Origin: Thermotogaceae bacterium
GTDB lineage: Bacteria > Thermotogota > Thermotogae > Thermotogales > Thermotogaceae
Length of the DNA stretch: 64,000 nucleotides
NCBI GenBank assembly: GCA_027077795.1
Contig: JALWTT010000006.1
Span: 496,001-560,000 of the forward strand
Direction of reading: 5' to 3'
Shown here: positions 45,752-55,139 of the stretch, in pieces
Position numbering within the stretch: position 1 is the first letter of the stretch
Layout: each line of letters starts with the position of its first letter
The notes under the pieces: model-generated
The model's input: the letters and a program-made list of their open reading frames with translations, nothing else
Database searches by the model: none
What the model was told of the DNA's origin: nothing
Made by a program: the position numbers and the translations under genes

Positions 45752-46642
45752 ATGGTGGCTGCGTACAAAGCCCTTTTCAACTTGGTTTTGGGATTTTTCC
45801 TAGTTCTTTCACTAGAAGGTGTTGGGAGGAAGATAACGGCCAGGGTTCAGAGGAGAATTGGTCCGCCCTGGTACCAGAATTTCATAGATGTTTTCAAGGC
45901 ACTTTCAAAGCATCCTTTCAGCAACGGATGGGTTTTCGACTTCGGGGTCTTGATGGCTCTTGGAGGAGCCATGGCAACAGCTATGATAGTTCCCATGGGA
46001 TCAACAACGTGGACACCATTTCCAAACAGCGATAACTTTTTCGTTATAATGTACCTTTTCGCCGTCGGAGCCCTGGGAATGGCAATGGGAATGGTCGGAA
46101 GCGGGAACCCATGGGCTTCTATAGGTGTGAGTAGGGCCTTGACCCAGATGCTTGGATACGAACTCCCATATCTCATCGTTATATCCTCGACGATCTTCTA
46201 CTACAAAACCGCATCGATCCACAAACTTGTAGAGCTGCAAAAGAATGGATGGAATCTCCTTGTTATGCCACTCGGGGGAATAATAGCATTCATATCACTG
46301 ATGGGAATGCTTGGTAAAAAGCCATTTGATATTTCAACGGCTCCGGCTGAGATCGCGTCAGGTCCCATGACAGAACTTTCTGGAAAATATCTTGGGCTTC
46401 TTCACATAATGCATGTTTTTGCCATGTTTGTGGAAGTTTCGCTTTTCGTGGATGTGTTTCTTGGTGGAGGAAATCTAGGATGGTACCTGGTTAAATTCAT
46501 AGTAGTCTGGGTGCTCGCAGTTCTCATATCCTCTGTCCTTCCGAGGTTCAGAATAGAGCAGATGCTTAAATTCTACTGGGGTGTTCCACTAGGTTTGGCA
46601 TTTTTGAACGCCCTATTCGTTCTGCTGGGTTGGACGCTCTGA
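45752..46642 (+). CDS. NuoH/MbxM-like membrane subunit
   Basis: 296 residues, about eight spans. GRKITARVQRRIGPPWYQNF then DVFKALSKHPF is the quinone-site-region motif of NuoH, retained also in quinone-independent Mbh/Mbx, and KKPFDISTAPAEIASGPMTE is the second signature. It joins the antiporter arm to the hydrophilic arm. ATG 45752 follows GAGGTGG. Confidence 0.93.
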   Translation: MVAAYKALFNLVLGFFLVLSLEGVGRKITARVQRRIGPPWYQNFIDVFKALSKHPFSNGWVFDFGVLMALGGAMATAMIVPMGSTTWTPFPNSDNFFVIMYLFAVGALGMAMGMVGSGNPWASIGVSRALTQMLGYELPYLIVISSTIFYYKTASIHKLVELQKNGWNLLVMPLGGIIAFISLMGMLGKKPFDISTAPAEIASGPMTELSGKYLGLLHIMHVFAMFVEVSLFVDVFLGGGNLGWYLVKFIVVWVLAVLISSVLPRFRIEQMLKFYWGVPLGLAFLNALFVLLGWTL

Positions 46643-46654
46643 GGAGGTGATTCG

Positions 46655-47191
46655 ATGAAGGAGAGAACGATCTGGGAACAGATAGCGGATAGCTTCAGAT
46701 CAAGGTCAATCTGGATGCTTCATTACTGTACGGGATGTGGAGCTATGGAGCTCCCTCCAACCATGACGGCTAGGTTTGACATGGAGAGGTTTGGAATAAC
46801 TCCCATGGCAACTCCGAGACAGGCGGATATAATGCTCATAACCGGATATCTTAACACCAAGACACTCAGAAGAGTTATATATACATACGAGCAGATGGCC
46901 GATCCAAAATATGTGGTTGGATTTGGAAGCTGCACGATAAACGGTGGAATCTACTTTGATTCCTACTCCACCATAAACAGGCTCGACTACTACATACCGG
47001 TCGACGTTTACATAGCTGGATGCATGCCGAGGCCCGAGGCCATACTGGAGGCGTTTAACTATTTAATGGAGAAGATAAGAAAAGGAGAAGCGGATGGTTG
47101 GAAGAGATACAAAGAAAACTACGATTGGTACAAGCAGAACCAAATCCGCTCCCTCGGGGAGGTGTATGTACATGACGAGTTCCATGAGTAA
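46655..47191 (+). CDS. NuoB/MbxJ-like iron-sulfur subunit
   Basis: 178 residues. It carries the proximal [4Fe-4S] cluster near the active site. Ligand cysteines: C25 and C28 in HYCTGCGAMELPP, C93 in GFGSCTINGG and C123 in IAGCMPRPEA. The CxxC spacing rather than adjacent cysteines is like the Mbh/Mbx J subunits. ATG 46655 follows GAGGAGGTG. Confidence 0.93.
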   Translation: MKERTIWEQIADSFRSRSIWMLHYCTGCGAMELPPTMTARFDMERFGITPMATPRQADIMLITGYLNTKTLRRVIYTYEQMADPKYVVGFGSCTINGGIYFDSYSTINRLDYYIPVDVYIAGCMPRPEAILEAFNYLMEKIRKGEADGWKRYKENYDWYKQNQIRSLGEVYVHDEFHE

Positions 47192-47696
47192 TCTGGTGAA
47201 GATACTTGAGGGGTTCAATCCGTTCGTTGAAGAGATAGATGAGAAAGAAGTAAAGATAACCATATCTTCAGACAAGGTCGTCGCAGTTCTTGAAACTCTC
47301 AAATCCAATGGATACTCACACCTTTCGCTGATGACTTGCATCGATTGGATAGACGACAATCAATTAGAGCTTGTTTACATTCTTTTTTCCTGGAAAAATG
47401 GGGGGAAGTTCTTGGTTTCAACAAGGATAGATAGGAACGATCCGAAGTTCGTAACCGTCAAAGAGCTTTGGCCGGTTGCGAGGTTCTATGAGAGGGAAAT
47501 CCACGAGTTCTTCGGAGTGGAGTTCGAAGGAAATGACGACATGAAACCTCTCTTTTTGGAACTTTGGGATGAAAAACCACCTCTCAGGAAGGATTTCGAT
47601 CCGAGGGATTACTCCAGAAAGAAATTTCCTGATCGTAAATATGAGAAAGATGTGATAAAAGAAGCGAAGATATTCAGGGGTGAGATAAATGGGTGA
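47172..47696 (+). CDS. NuoC/MbxK-like subunit
   Basis: About 174 residues from ATG 47172 (9 nt after GGGGAGG), overlapping the NuoB-like gene by 20 nt. It has the NuoC fold with VARFYEREIHEFFGVEFEGN, ELWDEKPPLRKDFDPRDY. It is a structural partner of the L subunit and carries no cofactor. Confidence 0.9.
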   Translation: MTSSMSNLVKILEGFNPFVEEIDEKEVKITISSDKVVAVLETLKSNGYSHLSLMTCIDWIDDNQLELVYILFSWKNGGKFLVSTRIDRNDPKFVTVKELWPVARFYEREIHEFFGVEFEGNDDMKPLFLELWDEKPPLRKDFDPRDYSRKKFPDRKYEKDVIKEAKIFRGEING

Positions 47697-48795
47697 AGTG
47701 AAGCTGTTTTTCGGTCCGAACCACCCCGGTATGAATGGAAACTTCTCGGTTCACATGTACGTAGAAGGGGACATAGTGAAAAAAGCTCGTCCACTTCCTG
47801 GGTTCCTCCACAGGGGATTTGAGAAGCTCATGGAGAGAAGATACTGGTATTCAAACATAGCACTCATTCCAAGGATATGTGTTCCAGAACCTGATATAAA
47901 CGAAGCCTGCTACGCGATGGGTGTGGAGAAGATAGCCAAATTGGATGTTCCAGAAAGAGCTCAGTGGATAAGGATGATAGTTCTCGAGCTTACAAGGATA
48001 GCGAACCACCTCATGGCGGTTGGAGGGATAGGAGGACCCATCGGACTTTACACAGCTCCGCAGTGGGGAACGGCAGACAGGGATAGAATCCTGGATATAT
48101 TCGAGGCTCTCACTGGTGCGAGGGTTTACCACATGTACATAGTGATAGGTGGGGTCAGAAAGAACATGACTCCCAAGATAGAGGACATGATCTGGAAGAC
48201 TTTGGACTATATAGAATCCAGACTCCCGGACTACGAGAACCTTATATTCAAAAACAGAATTCTCCACTCAAGGCTCAAGGGAAGGCTCATATTAACGAGG
48301 GAGCAGGCCCTTGAGATGGGTGTTACAGGTGTTGGACTGAGGGCCACGGGTGTCGAATACGATGTTAGAAAAGTCGATCCTTACCTTTTCTACGACAAAG
48401 TTGATTTTGAAATCCCAACAGCAACAGAGGGAGATGCTTTTAGTAGGGTCTACTTGAAGTTCAAGGAGATCCCACAGAGTATAAGGATAATAAGACAAGC
48501 ACTTGAAAGGATGCCACAAAGCGATAAAGTTAACGTGCCAGTTAGCAAAGGAAGTGCTCTTAGAAGGATTGTTCCAGAAGGAATGGCATATGTGCACATA
48601 GAATCCACCAGAGGAGAGTACGGATTCTTCGTAGTCTCCGATGGGAAGAACAAGCCGTACAGAGTAGCTGTCAGGGGTGCGTCCTATCCGCAGGGGCTTT
48701 ACGGAATAGAGAAATACCTCCCCGGCACGAGGATAGAAGACGTACCGATCTGGCTTGCGACGATGGACGTCTGTGCACCGGAAATAGACAGGTGA
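47689..48795 (+). CDS. NuoD/MbxL-like large subunit without NiFe cysteine pairs
   Basis: 368 residues of the 49-kDa / NiFe large-subunit family. N-terminal GFLHRGFEKLMERRYW and HLMAVGGIGGPIGLYTAPQW are typical. NiFe hydrogenases need CxxC near the N-terminus and CxxC near the C-terminus. Here only one cysteine remains at each site: C64 in PRICVPEPDIN and C362 in MDVCAPEIDR. So it cannot bind a normal NiFe centre, which matches Mbx/Mbs complexes that reduce polysulfide or couple ferredoxin and NAD(P)H. ATG 47689 overlaps the previous gene. Confidence 0.92.
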   Translation: MGEVKLFFGPNHPGMNGNFSVHMYVEGDIVKKARPLPGFLHRGFEKLMERRYWYSNIALIPRICVPEPDINEACYAMGVEKIAKLDVPERAQWIRMIVLELTRIANHLMAVGGIGGPIGLYTAPQWGTADRDRILDIFEALTGARVYHMYIVIGGVRKNMTPKIEDMIWKTLDYIESRLPDYENLIFKNRILHSRLKGRLILTREQALEMGVTGVGLRATGVEYDVRKVDPYLFYDKVDFEIPTATEGDAFSRVYLKFKEIPQSIRIIRQALERMPQSDKVNVPVSKGSALRRIVPEGMAYVHIESTRGEYGFFVVSDGKNKPYRVAVRGASYPQGLYGIEKYLPGTRIEDVPIWLATMDVCAPEIDR

Positions 48796-48807
48796 GGGGT
48801 GAGAAGA

Positions 48808-50652
48808 ATGGCGATGCAGGAGCTACCAAAAAAAGATTTCTTCGCTCCTCTCAAGGCTTGGAAGTTTTTGGGAAAGAAGCCGGTTACCATAGAGGTCCCA
48901 AACAAGGTCAAGAGAGAAGCGTCTGACAGGTACAGGGGCTTTCACATAAACGACTGGAGCAAGTGCATCGGATGTGGAACCTGTTCCAAGATATGTCCAA
49001 CGGATGCGATAACGATGGTGGAAGTTCCAGGTCTTGTCCAGGAGGATGGAAAGCTTCCTCAACGACCAGTGATAGATTATGGGAGATGCTCTTTTTGCGG
49101 GCTCTGTGTCGATATATGCACAACTGGGTCTCTTCAGATGACCAGGGAATATATCCACGTTTCCGACAACGCGGAAGATTACATATACATGCCAACGGAA
49201 AAGGGTCTGAATGCGAAGAGAGGGATTTACGAACATGGAAAAGCTCCCATTGGTTGGGTGAAGGACAAAGATTCCGACCTGCTCGACCTGGAGAGAGTAG
49301 AAATGCCGGTGGAGGAACCTGAGGTCCGCGTTAAGTCATTCATGGAAATCGTCAAAGGATACAGTAAAGAGCAAGCGATGAAGGAGGCTTCAAGGTGTGT
49401 AGGATGTGGAATCTGCACGTACACGTGTCCTGCTCATATGGATATCCCACAGTACATAGAATCGATATACAAGGGAAATCTTGAGGAAGGACTTCAGTGG
49501 CTCTATAGAACCAACCCTCTTTCGATGGTCTGTGGAAGGGTTTGTACTCACAGATGTGAATCGGTGTGTTCTGTTGGTATCAGAGGGGAACCAGTTGCTA
49601 TAAGGTGGCTTAAACGCTACATAATCGATAGCATACCAATTGAAGATTACGATAGAATTCTGAACATAAGGCCAGAGAAGAAAGACAAGAGTGTTGGAAT
49701 AATAGGCTCAGGGCCTGCAGGACTTTCAGCAGCTTACTTCCTGGCAACTATGGGATACGATGTAACGATATACGAAGCTAATGGAAGACCTGGTGGTGTC
49801 ATGAGGTACGGCATTCCTCGCTACAGGCTCCCAGACGAGGCTCTCGACAAGGATATAGCACTCATAGAAGCCCTTGGCGTGAAGATACTCGTCAATATGA
49901 AGGTTGGTCAAGATATAACATTCGATGAGATAGCGAAAAAGCACGATGCTGTATTCCTCTCAACGGGATTCGGCCTTGGAAGATCCACTAGAGTTCCAGG
50001 TACAGATCACTCAAATGTTAAGCAAGCACTTCCAATGCTGAAGATGATAAGAGATTACCTCAGAGGAGATGGGCCGAAACCACCGGTTCCAAAAAAACTC
50101 ATAGTCATAGGTGGAGGAAACGTCGCTATGGATATCTCAAGGTCGATGGCAAGACTCCAGACGATGGAATATGGAGAAGTTAACGTTCATACGCTATCTC
50201 TTGAGAGATCCTATGAGGAGATGCCGGCTGATATGGATGAAATAGAAGAGGCGCTCGAAGAAGGTATTGAGTTTCATCCTGGTTGGGGTCCAATAGAGAT
50301 CGTTATAGAGAACGATGAGGTCAAGGGAGCGAGGTTCAAGAAGTGTTTGAGGGTTTTTGACGAGAACCACAGATTTAATCCACAGTTTGACGAGGGCAAT
50401 CAAATATTCATAGAAGCGGACATGGTCATAGAGGCCATAGGTCAAGCTCCAGATTACTCATATCTGCCACAGGAGATCCAGGAGAAGCTCGAATTCTTCA
50501 GGGGGAGGATAAAGACGAACGAGTACAATCAAACAGCTATAGAATGGCTATTTGCAGGAGGAGATATCGTTCACGGACCTGATATAGTGCATGGTGTAGC
50601 AGATGGTCACGCAGCGGCGAAGGGAATAGACATGTACCTCAGCAACAAGTGA
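48808..50652 (+). CDS. Fused ferredoxin (MbxN/NuoI-like) and GltD/NfnB-like flavoprotein
   Basis: About 614 residues. Residues about 35-130 form a two-cluster ferredoxin domain: CIGCGTCSKICP and CSFCGLCVDICTTGS. Then a GltD/NfnB-like part: CVGCGICTYTCPAHMDIPQ, CGRVCTHRCESVC, FAD loop GIIGSGPAGLSAAYF and NAD(P) loop IVIGGGNVAMDISRS, ending FAGGDIVHGPDIVHGVADG. The fusion links the ferredoxin subunit of the membrane complex to a pyridine-nucleotide oxidoreductase, so NAD(P)H and ferredoxin could exchange electrons within it. ATG 48808 is 8 nt after GAGGGG. Last gene before the terminator. Confidence 0.9.
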   Translation: MAMQELPKKDFFAPLKAWKFLGKKPVTIEVPNKVKREASDRYRGFHINDWSKCIGCGTCSKICPTDAITMVEVPGLVQEDGKLPQRPVIDYGRCSFCGLCVDICTTGSLQMTREYIHVSDNAEDYIYMPTEKGLNAKRGIYEHGKAPIGWVKDKDSDLLDLERVEMPVEEPEVRVKSFMEIVKGYSKEQAMKEASRCVGCGICTYTCPAHMDIPQYIESIYKGNLEEGLQWLYRTNPLSMVCGRVCTHRCESVCSVGIRGEPVAIRWLKRYIIDSIPIEDYDRILNIRPEKKDKSVGIIGSGPAGLSAAYFLATMGYDVTIYEANGRPGGVMRYGIPRYRLPDEALDKDIALIEALGVKILVNMKVGQDITFDEIAKKHDAVFLSTGFGLGRSTRVPGTDHSNVKQALPMLKMIRDYLRGDGPKPPVPKKLIVIGGGNVAMDISRSMARLQTMEYGEVNVHTLSLERSYEEMPADMDEIEEALEEGIEFHPGWGPIEIVIENDEVKGARFKKCLRVFDENHRFNPQFDEGNQIFIEADMVIEAIGQAPDYSYLPQEIQEKLEFFRGRIKTNEYNQTAIEWLFAGGDIVHGPDIVHGVADGHAAAKGIDMYLSNK

Positions 50653-50683
50653 ATAAAGGCGCCCTGAAAGGGCGCCTTTATTC
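50651..50683. terminator. Bidirectional terminator after the Mbx operon
   Basis: 14-bp perfect stem GAATAAAGGCGCCC (50651-50664) / GGGCGCCTTTATTC (50670-50683), loop TGAAA, with T- and A-rich arms. It serves the Mbx operon and the convergent lipoprotein operon. Confidence 0.88.
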
Positions 50684-52153
50684 ATTTATATCCACTTTGA
50701 ATACCCATGTGACTCCACTTGGAAATTTCGATTCATCGATATCGGCATTGACATCTCCATCCTCAGACCTAGTCTTTCCAGCAACTATCACCGTGTTTTC
50801 ATCGATAGCGCTCAGAAGGATCCCCATATCTCCTTTACTTCCACCGAATTTTTCCAGGCTGATGATCTTTCCATTCTCATCGAGTTTTACCACGAAAGCA
50901 TCGAAATCCTTGCCAAGATCTGAATAGTCAAATGGATATGTTCCCAAATAAGAATACGCATCTTCATCGGTTGAAAATCCCGTCACCACGGAACCGCTCC
51001 CAAATGAAACAACGGATATGGGAATCAGTACAGAGGACAAGGAACCGAAGTCAGAGTGTCTCGAATAGACCTTATTCCAAATTTTTCCTCCACTTTCCGA
51101 TATCTTCATGATGAGCATATCATTTCCATGACTTCCTACTAATACGTATCCATCACTTACCTTTGCTATATCCGTGGCGATTATGTCTTCACCTATTGGA
51201 AGTTTCCAGACGACTCCTCCTGACCTGTCCACTTTCACCACGTAACTGCTTCTCTCCCCAGTTGGGGTAAAACTGCTACCAAAGATCACAAAGTTTCCAT
51301 CGGAACTGACGAAAAGTTTTTCAACATTGTTCACGTCTGACGGCATGTTGTAGATTTCATTTCTGTTGAGATTTTCGTCAAACTCATCGATTTTGACCGA
51401 TCCTGAGAGATCCCTGTATACCGCGTACAGATTTCCTTCTTTCATCGCTATGTTCTCGCAGTCTCCCGAAAGATCTTTTTTTTCTAAGATGCCGCCAGAG
51501 TGACCAATTTTCACAAGATTTCCTTCAAAGCACGCTATGTACCCACCATCCGGGGATTTCTCAAGTTTAATATCCGTTACCCAGTCCTCCAAAGAGATTT
51601 TCCAAATGACGTTCCCCGAATAGTCTAACTTTTCTATGACACCTGGCTCGTATTCCCTTATGAGACCGACTACAAAACCGTCTGAATCACCAATGACTGA
51701 GCTCGGATGATCATACGGCAAAACCTTGCTGAAAATTATGTCCAAATTGCTCGTTTTGAACTTCCAAATCGGACCTGGAAAATCTCCATAGCTTCTATCG
51801 TGTGCTACGACTCTCCAGTAATACTCTGTTCCTTTTCCAAGCCTGAATGGAATTTTCATCAGATAGACATCTGAATCCTCAGATTGCTTCGAATTGCTGT
51901 AATATTCCGATGCCATTTTTAAAACATCGTCTTTCTTATCAGATATAAAAACCTTGAAACTTTCCGGTTGAAGTTCTCTATGTGGAGGGATTCTCCAGGA
52001 GAGAGTCAACATCGTTTCCACACCAGATGCACCATTCGATGGATAAATTAGATAGATTTCCCTCGGAGGGATTTTCTCAGTGCTCGTGTAAACGCATCCC
52101 CAGAGAATGAATAATATTGCTGTTGCGGTGAAAAGAAAGGAGATTTTCTTCAT
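50678..52153 (-). CDS. Lipoprotein with Ig/FN3-like module and propeller-like repeats (1)
   Basis: 491 residues. Lipobox LWGC at about 17-20 after a hydrophobic signal (KKISFLFTATAILFI). Residues about 30-135 form an Ig/FN3-like module with YPSNGASGVETMLTLSW and YYWRVVAHDRS...GPIWKFKT. The rest (about 140-491) has repeated IWK/VVWKLPIG and DGYVLVGSHG type strands, as in a bacterial beta-propeller of repeated GNxIW.. units. ATG 52153 follows GAGGTGAAACC. Related to the proteins at 52158, 55140 and 57394. Function unknown; surface binding is likely. Confidence 0.8.
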   Translation of the reverse strand: MKKISFLFTATAILFILWGCVYTSTEKIPPREIYLIYPSNGASGVETMLTLSWRIPPHRELQPESFKVFISDKKDDVLKMASEYYSNSKQSEDSDVYLMKIPFRLGKGTEYYWRVVAHDRSYGDFPGPIWKFKTSNLDIIFSKVLPYDHPSSVIGDSDGFVVGLIREYEPGVIEKLDYSGNVIWKISLEDWVTDIKLEKSPDGGYIACFEGNLVKIGHSGGILEKKDLSGDCENIAMKEGNLYAVYRDLSGSVKIDEFDENLNRNEIYNMPSDVNNVEKLFVSSDGNFVIFGSSFTPTGERSSYVVKVDRSGGVVWKLPIGEDIIATDIAKVSDGYVLVGSHGNDMLIMKISESGGKIWNKVYSRHSDFGSLSSVLIPISVVSFGSGSVVTGFSTDEDAYSYLGTYPFDYSDLGKDFDAFVVKLDENGKIISLEKFGGSKGDMGILLSAIDENTVIVAGKTRSEDGDVNADIDESKFPSGVTWVFKVDINE

Positions 52154-52157
52154 GGTT

Positions 52158-53711
52158 TCACCTCTCAGTGATTTTTAAAAACCACACATCAGATTTTCCC
52201 AAGTTCTGAGCTATATCCCCGTCGTTAGACCATGTCCTTCCAATTATGGCTAAATCACCGTCTTTTTCCGTGATATCAAAACCTCCATCTTCATATGAAC
52301 CACCGAAATGCTCGTATCCAGTGACACTTCCAGACGACGTGAGCTTCATTATCATGAGATCTTGATTGTCATCTGGATCGCTCACTGCGTTTTCAAAGTG
52401 AAAAGGGTACTCATAGAAAGTGTTGTTACTGAAAGTGAGTGTTCTCACTCCTACTAATAACAGAATGTCGCTTCCAACGACTGTAGCCGAGTATGGAACA
52501 AAGTGATAGCTTGAACATCCACTGAAAAATCTTTTTGTGCTTAGGATATCACCAGATTCATCTATCGTAGTAATGCACGGAGAAATTCGAGAGTCATTTA
52601 TTTCTCCTCCATCTGGGCAGTAAAATGTTTTTGCTTTATCAGAGTATCCTATGGCTATATATTTTCCATTTAATGCTATGACTTTATAAAAACTCGTACA
52701 GTCATTTATTAGTTTGTAACTTTTGACTTCAAGGTCTTTATCCAAGAAGATTATCAGGCCGTTTTCATCGGATGATCCCACCACGATATAGCCGCTCTTA
52801 GTAGCTATGACATCATGAGCATAGTCCTTGGAACCGTAGTCCAGCACATTTTTCTTTATACAGTTCCCGCTACTGTCAAACTTCAACATTACTATATCAG
52901 AATCAGGAGAACCGAACATGTAGGTTCCCACAGCTACAAAGTGCGAATTACCTGGTGCTATACCAAACAGAGTGGAATTTGGCGCTAAGTCTTTTTTGAA
53001 CAGTACTTTCCCATCATTCACGGATAGTTTCGATACCACACCACTCACCGCTGGTGATACACCGCTGTTATCCACACCAACTGCTATTATGTTCTTATCG
53101 CCATCCGTAACTTCGATATCATAAATGGTTCCGTTGTCTCCTAATCTCGACATCCATATCAAATCTCCATCTTCGTTTATCCTGAATACAGCTGGTGCTC
53201 CGGTGGAGTCGTGGTATTCATTAAGGAGGTATCCAATATAGCCACCTAAGATATAGCCATCTTTAAGTGCTTTCACTGAAAAGGCTCCATCCTCATAAGG
53301 ACTGCCAAGGTTCTTATTCTTCGCAACTTTAAAGTTGTTTGTTTTAAATTTCCAAACTGGGCTAGATATTTTTGTGTTACCCTTCTCTCCAATGACCTTC
53401 CAGTAATAGGTCTTTCCCTTCTTCAACCCCTTAACCTCGAATCTGGAATCGTTCGTTTCTCCTATCAAGGCATTCTTGGAATTTTCAAGAACCTCATTTA
53501 AGTCTTCCGATAAGTACAACAAAAACTTTCTAGGTTTACCTCCGTAAAATGGGTCCAGCCATTCCAAAGTAGGAGAAGTGCTAACACCTTCAGAACCATT
53601 TTGGGGAGATGATAGATATAGATCTAAACCCAAACTACCAAAAGGTACATATTCGCATTGACTCAGCATAATTAGAATAATCACTGCGGTAAGAATGTGA
53701 AATCTTTTCAT
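52158..53711 (-). CDS. Lipoprotein with Ig/FN3-like module and propeller-like repeats (2)
   Basis: About 517 residues from ATG 53711, which lies 5 nt after GGAGGG. Signal and lipobox LSQC follow MKRFHILTAVIILIM. The module has SSPQNGSEGVSTSPTLEW and YYWKVIGEKG...SSPVWKFKT. Repeats such as DGDLIWMSRLGDNG, YDIEVTDGDKNIIAVG and DGDLAIIGRTWSNDGDI recur, close to protein 1. The stop codon is 4 nt before the next start. Paralogue of 50678. Confidence 0.8.
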   Translation of the reverse strand: MKRFHILTAVIILIMLSQCEYVPFGSLGLDLYLSSPQNGSEGVSTSPTLEWLDPFYGGKPRKFLLYLSEDLNEVLENSKNALIGETNDSRFEVKGLKKGKTYYWKVIGEKGNTKISSPVWKFKTNNFKVAKNKNLGSPYEDGAFSVKALKDGYILGGYIGYLLNEYHDSTGAPAVFRINEDGDLIWMSRLGDNGTIYDIEVTDGDKNIIAVGVDNSGVSPAVSGVVSKLSVNDGKVLFKKDLAPNSTLFGIAPGNSHFVAVGTYMFGSPDSDIVMLKFDSSGNCIKKNVLDYGSKDYAHDVIATKSGYIVVGSSDENGLIIFLDKDLEVKSYKLINDCTSFYKVIALNGKYIAIGYSDKAKTFYCPDGGEINDSRISPCITTIDESGDILSTKRFFSGCSSYHFVPYSATVVGSDILLLVGVRTLTFSNNTFYEYPFHFENAVSDPDDNQDLMIMKLTSSGSVTGYEHFGGSYEDGGFDITEKDGDLAIIGRTWSNDGDIAQNLGKSDVWFLKITER

Positions 53712-53727
53712 TCTATCCCTCCAGATA

Positions 53728-55134
53728 TCAGAGAGTGAAGAAAGCTTCAACTGACAAAATGAGGAAAGAGGGAATCACACCGTTTTTTATATAATTAAGA
53801 TCCATTAAAGAAATGCTTTCCACATTCAAAGATAGAAATCCAAACACCTCAAAACTCAATTTGCTCGCGAGGCTGAATCCGTAGATATCATTCCATGATG
53901 CTCCCAGACTGGTTTTGAGAGTTAAGAACTTGTTCAACACCGGGAATCTCAAGAATGCACCCAAGATCTGTATGCCACGTCGGAAGTTTATGTTTTCGAA
54001 ATACAAATAAGAATACTCGACCCTTACAAGAGCTCCTCCTTCCCCTCCAATAGCGTCATAGGCAAATCCAGCTCCGATTGAAAAAGGCTGTGAAAGAAGA
54101 ACGGAGGTTATCGATATTCCAGAGCCCTTAACTATTTTGAGATTTGAGGACACTTCTTTTGCTTTGCTGTCAACCAGACGCCTGAAATCGTTTAAGTCAA
54201 TCTTGCCGAGTGCGAGTTTCCATATATATATCCTTATATACCTCTCATCTTCGCTGTCTTTGAAAGGGCTCTGGGCTATGACTTTCCCAACCGCTGATTT
54301 TATGTAATCTGGAAGGTTAGAGCTTTTCACCATGTTGAACGCCTTCTCTTCAAGTACCGGAAAACCAAGGGATACTCTCTCATCTTCAAGTTGCCTTGGA
54401 AATATAACCTGTGGATTTTGAAGCTTTCCCGTGACCTTCGATACTTCCCCTTTCACATATTCCCCAAGTTCTTTGAAGGATACGAGACCGTCATTGTTGA
54501 GGTCAGCTTTACCTTCTAGCCCCTCTATCAAATAGTATGTGAATATCCCATGCTTCAGCTTGTCGTCCTCTTTCGAGGTTTCGTTGGGACCAGACGACAA
54601 GATCATAGCGGCCTTTTCCGGCGGCAAAGATTTCTTCGAAAAGTGTGTTACTCTGAGCGGTTTGTCTCTTCCTATGCTCCCTGAATAACAGGCGTCTATG
54701 AACATGAAGACCTCAGCAGGTGTTTGTTCAGCCAGTTTCTTCAAATGATCGTCAACCGGATATGCAGTTTCAGATAAGTAGTCGGCTACAGTGTCCTTCG
54801 GTATGAAATAAGTCTTTCCAGTCTTTGGATCATGATATCCATGTCCAGAGTAGTAGAAATAAAGCACATCTCCTTTTTTTGCTTTCGAGAAGAAATCCCT
54901 TATTTTCGCCTTCATCCATCCAAGAGTTGGATTCACAAGAACGGTGATCTTGTCCTTGGGAACTATCTCAAACACCTCGAGAGTTTTTGCAAAGGCCAAA
55001 GCATCGTTCTCTGCGTATTTCAGAGGGCTGATCGTCGGATCGTCGAATTTGGACACGTATATGACAAGGGCTTTTGAGATGGCAAATGTGAAGCCGTACA
55101 GGATTAAAAGCATGGGTATGAGAAACCTTTTCAT
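53728..55134 (-). CDS. Secreted caspase-like protease with EF-hand and beta-rich C-terminus
   Basis: About 468 residues from ATG 55134 (GGAGG, 8 nt). A signal peptide (MKRFLIPMLLILYGFTFA) is followed by a C14/metacaspase-like domain: His98 in YFYYSGHGYHDP and Cys149 in FMFIDACYSGSIG form the catalytic dyad. Residues about 215-232 are an EF-hand-like loop (DLNNDGLVSFKELGEY). After a helical part, residues about 340-468 show alternating strands (SIGAGFAYDAIGGEG, LKTSLGASWNDIYGFS, VEAFFTL at the end) suggesting an outer membrane barrel or beta-sandwich. It sits between two pairs of propeller lipoproteins. Overlaps the gene at 55140 region without overlap of the chosen starts. Confidence 0.82.
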   Translation of the reverse strand: MKRFLIPMLLILYGFTFAISKALVIYVSKFDDPTISPLKYAENDALAFAKTLEVFEIVPKDKITVLVNPTLGWMKAKIRDFFSKAKKGDVLYFYYSGHGYHDPKTGKTYFIPKDTVADYLSETAYPVDDHLKKLAEQTPAEVFMFIDACYSGSIGRDKPLRVTHFSKKSLPPEKAAMILSSGPNETSKEDDKLKHGIFTYYLIEGLEGKADLNNDGLVSFKELGEYVKGEVSKVTGKLQNPQVIFPRQLEDERVSLGFPVLEEKAFNMVKSSNLPDYIKSAVGKVIAQSPFKDSEDERYIRIYIWKLALGKIDLNDFRRLVDSKAKEVSSNLKIVKGSGISITSVLLSQPFSIGAGFAYDAIGGEGGALVRVEYSYLYFENINFRRGIQILGAFLRFPVLNKFLTLKTSLGASWNDIYGFSLASKLSFEVFGFLSLNVESISLMDLNYIKNGVIPSFLILSVEAFFTL

Positions 55135-55139
55135 GGGAA

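Noticed and set aside
47689-48795. NiFe hydrogenase large subunit
   Set aside because: Only one cysteine is left at each NiFe site, and no hydrogenase maturation genes are seen.
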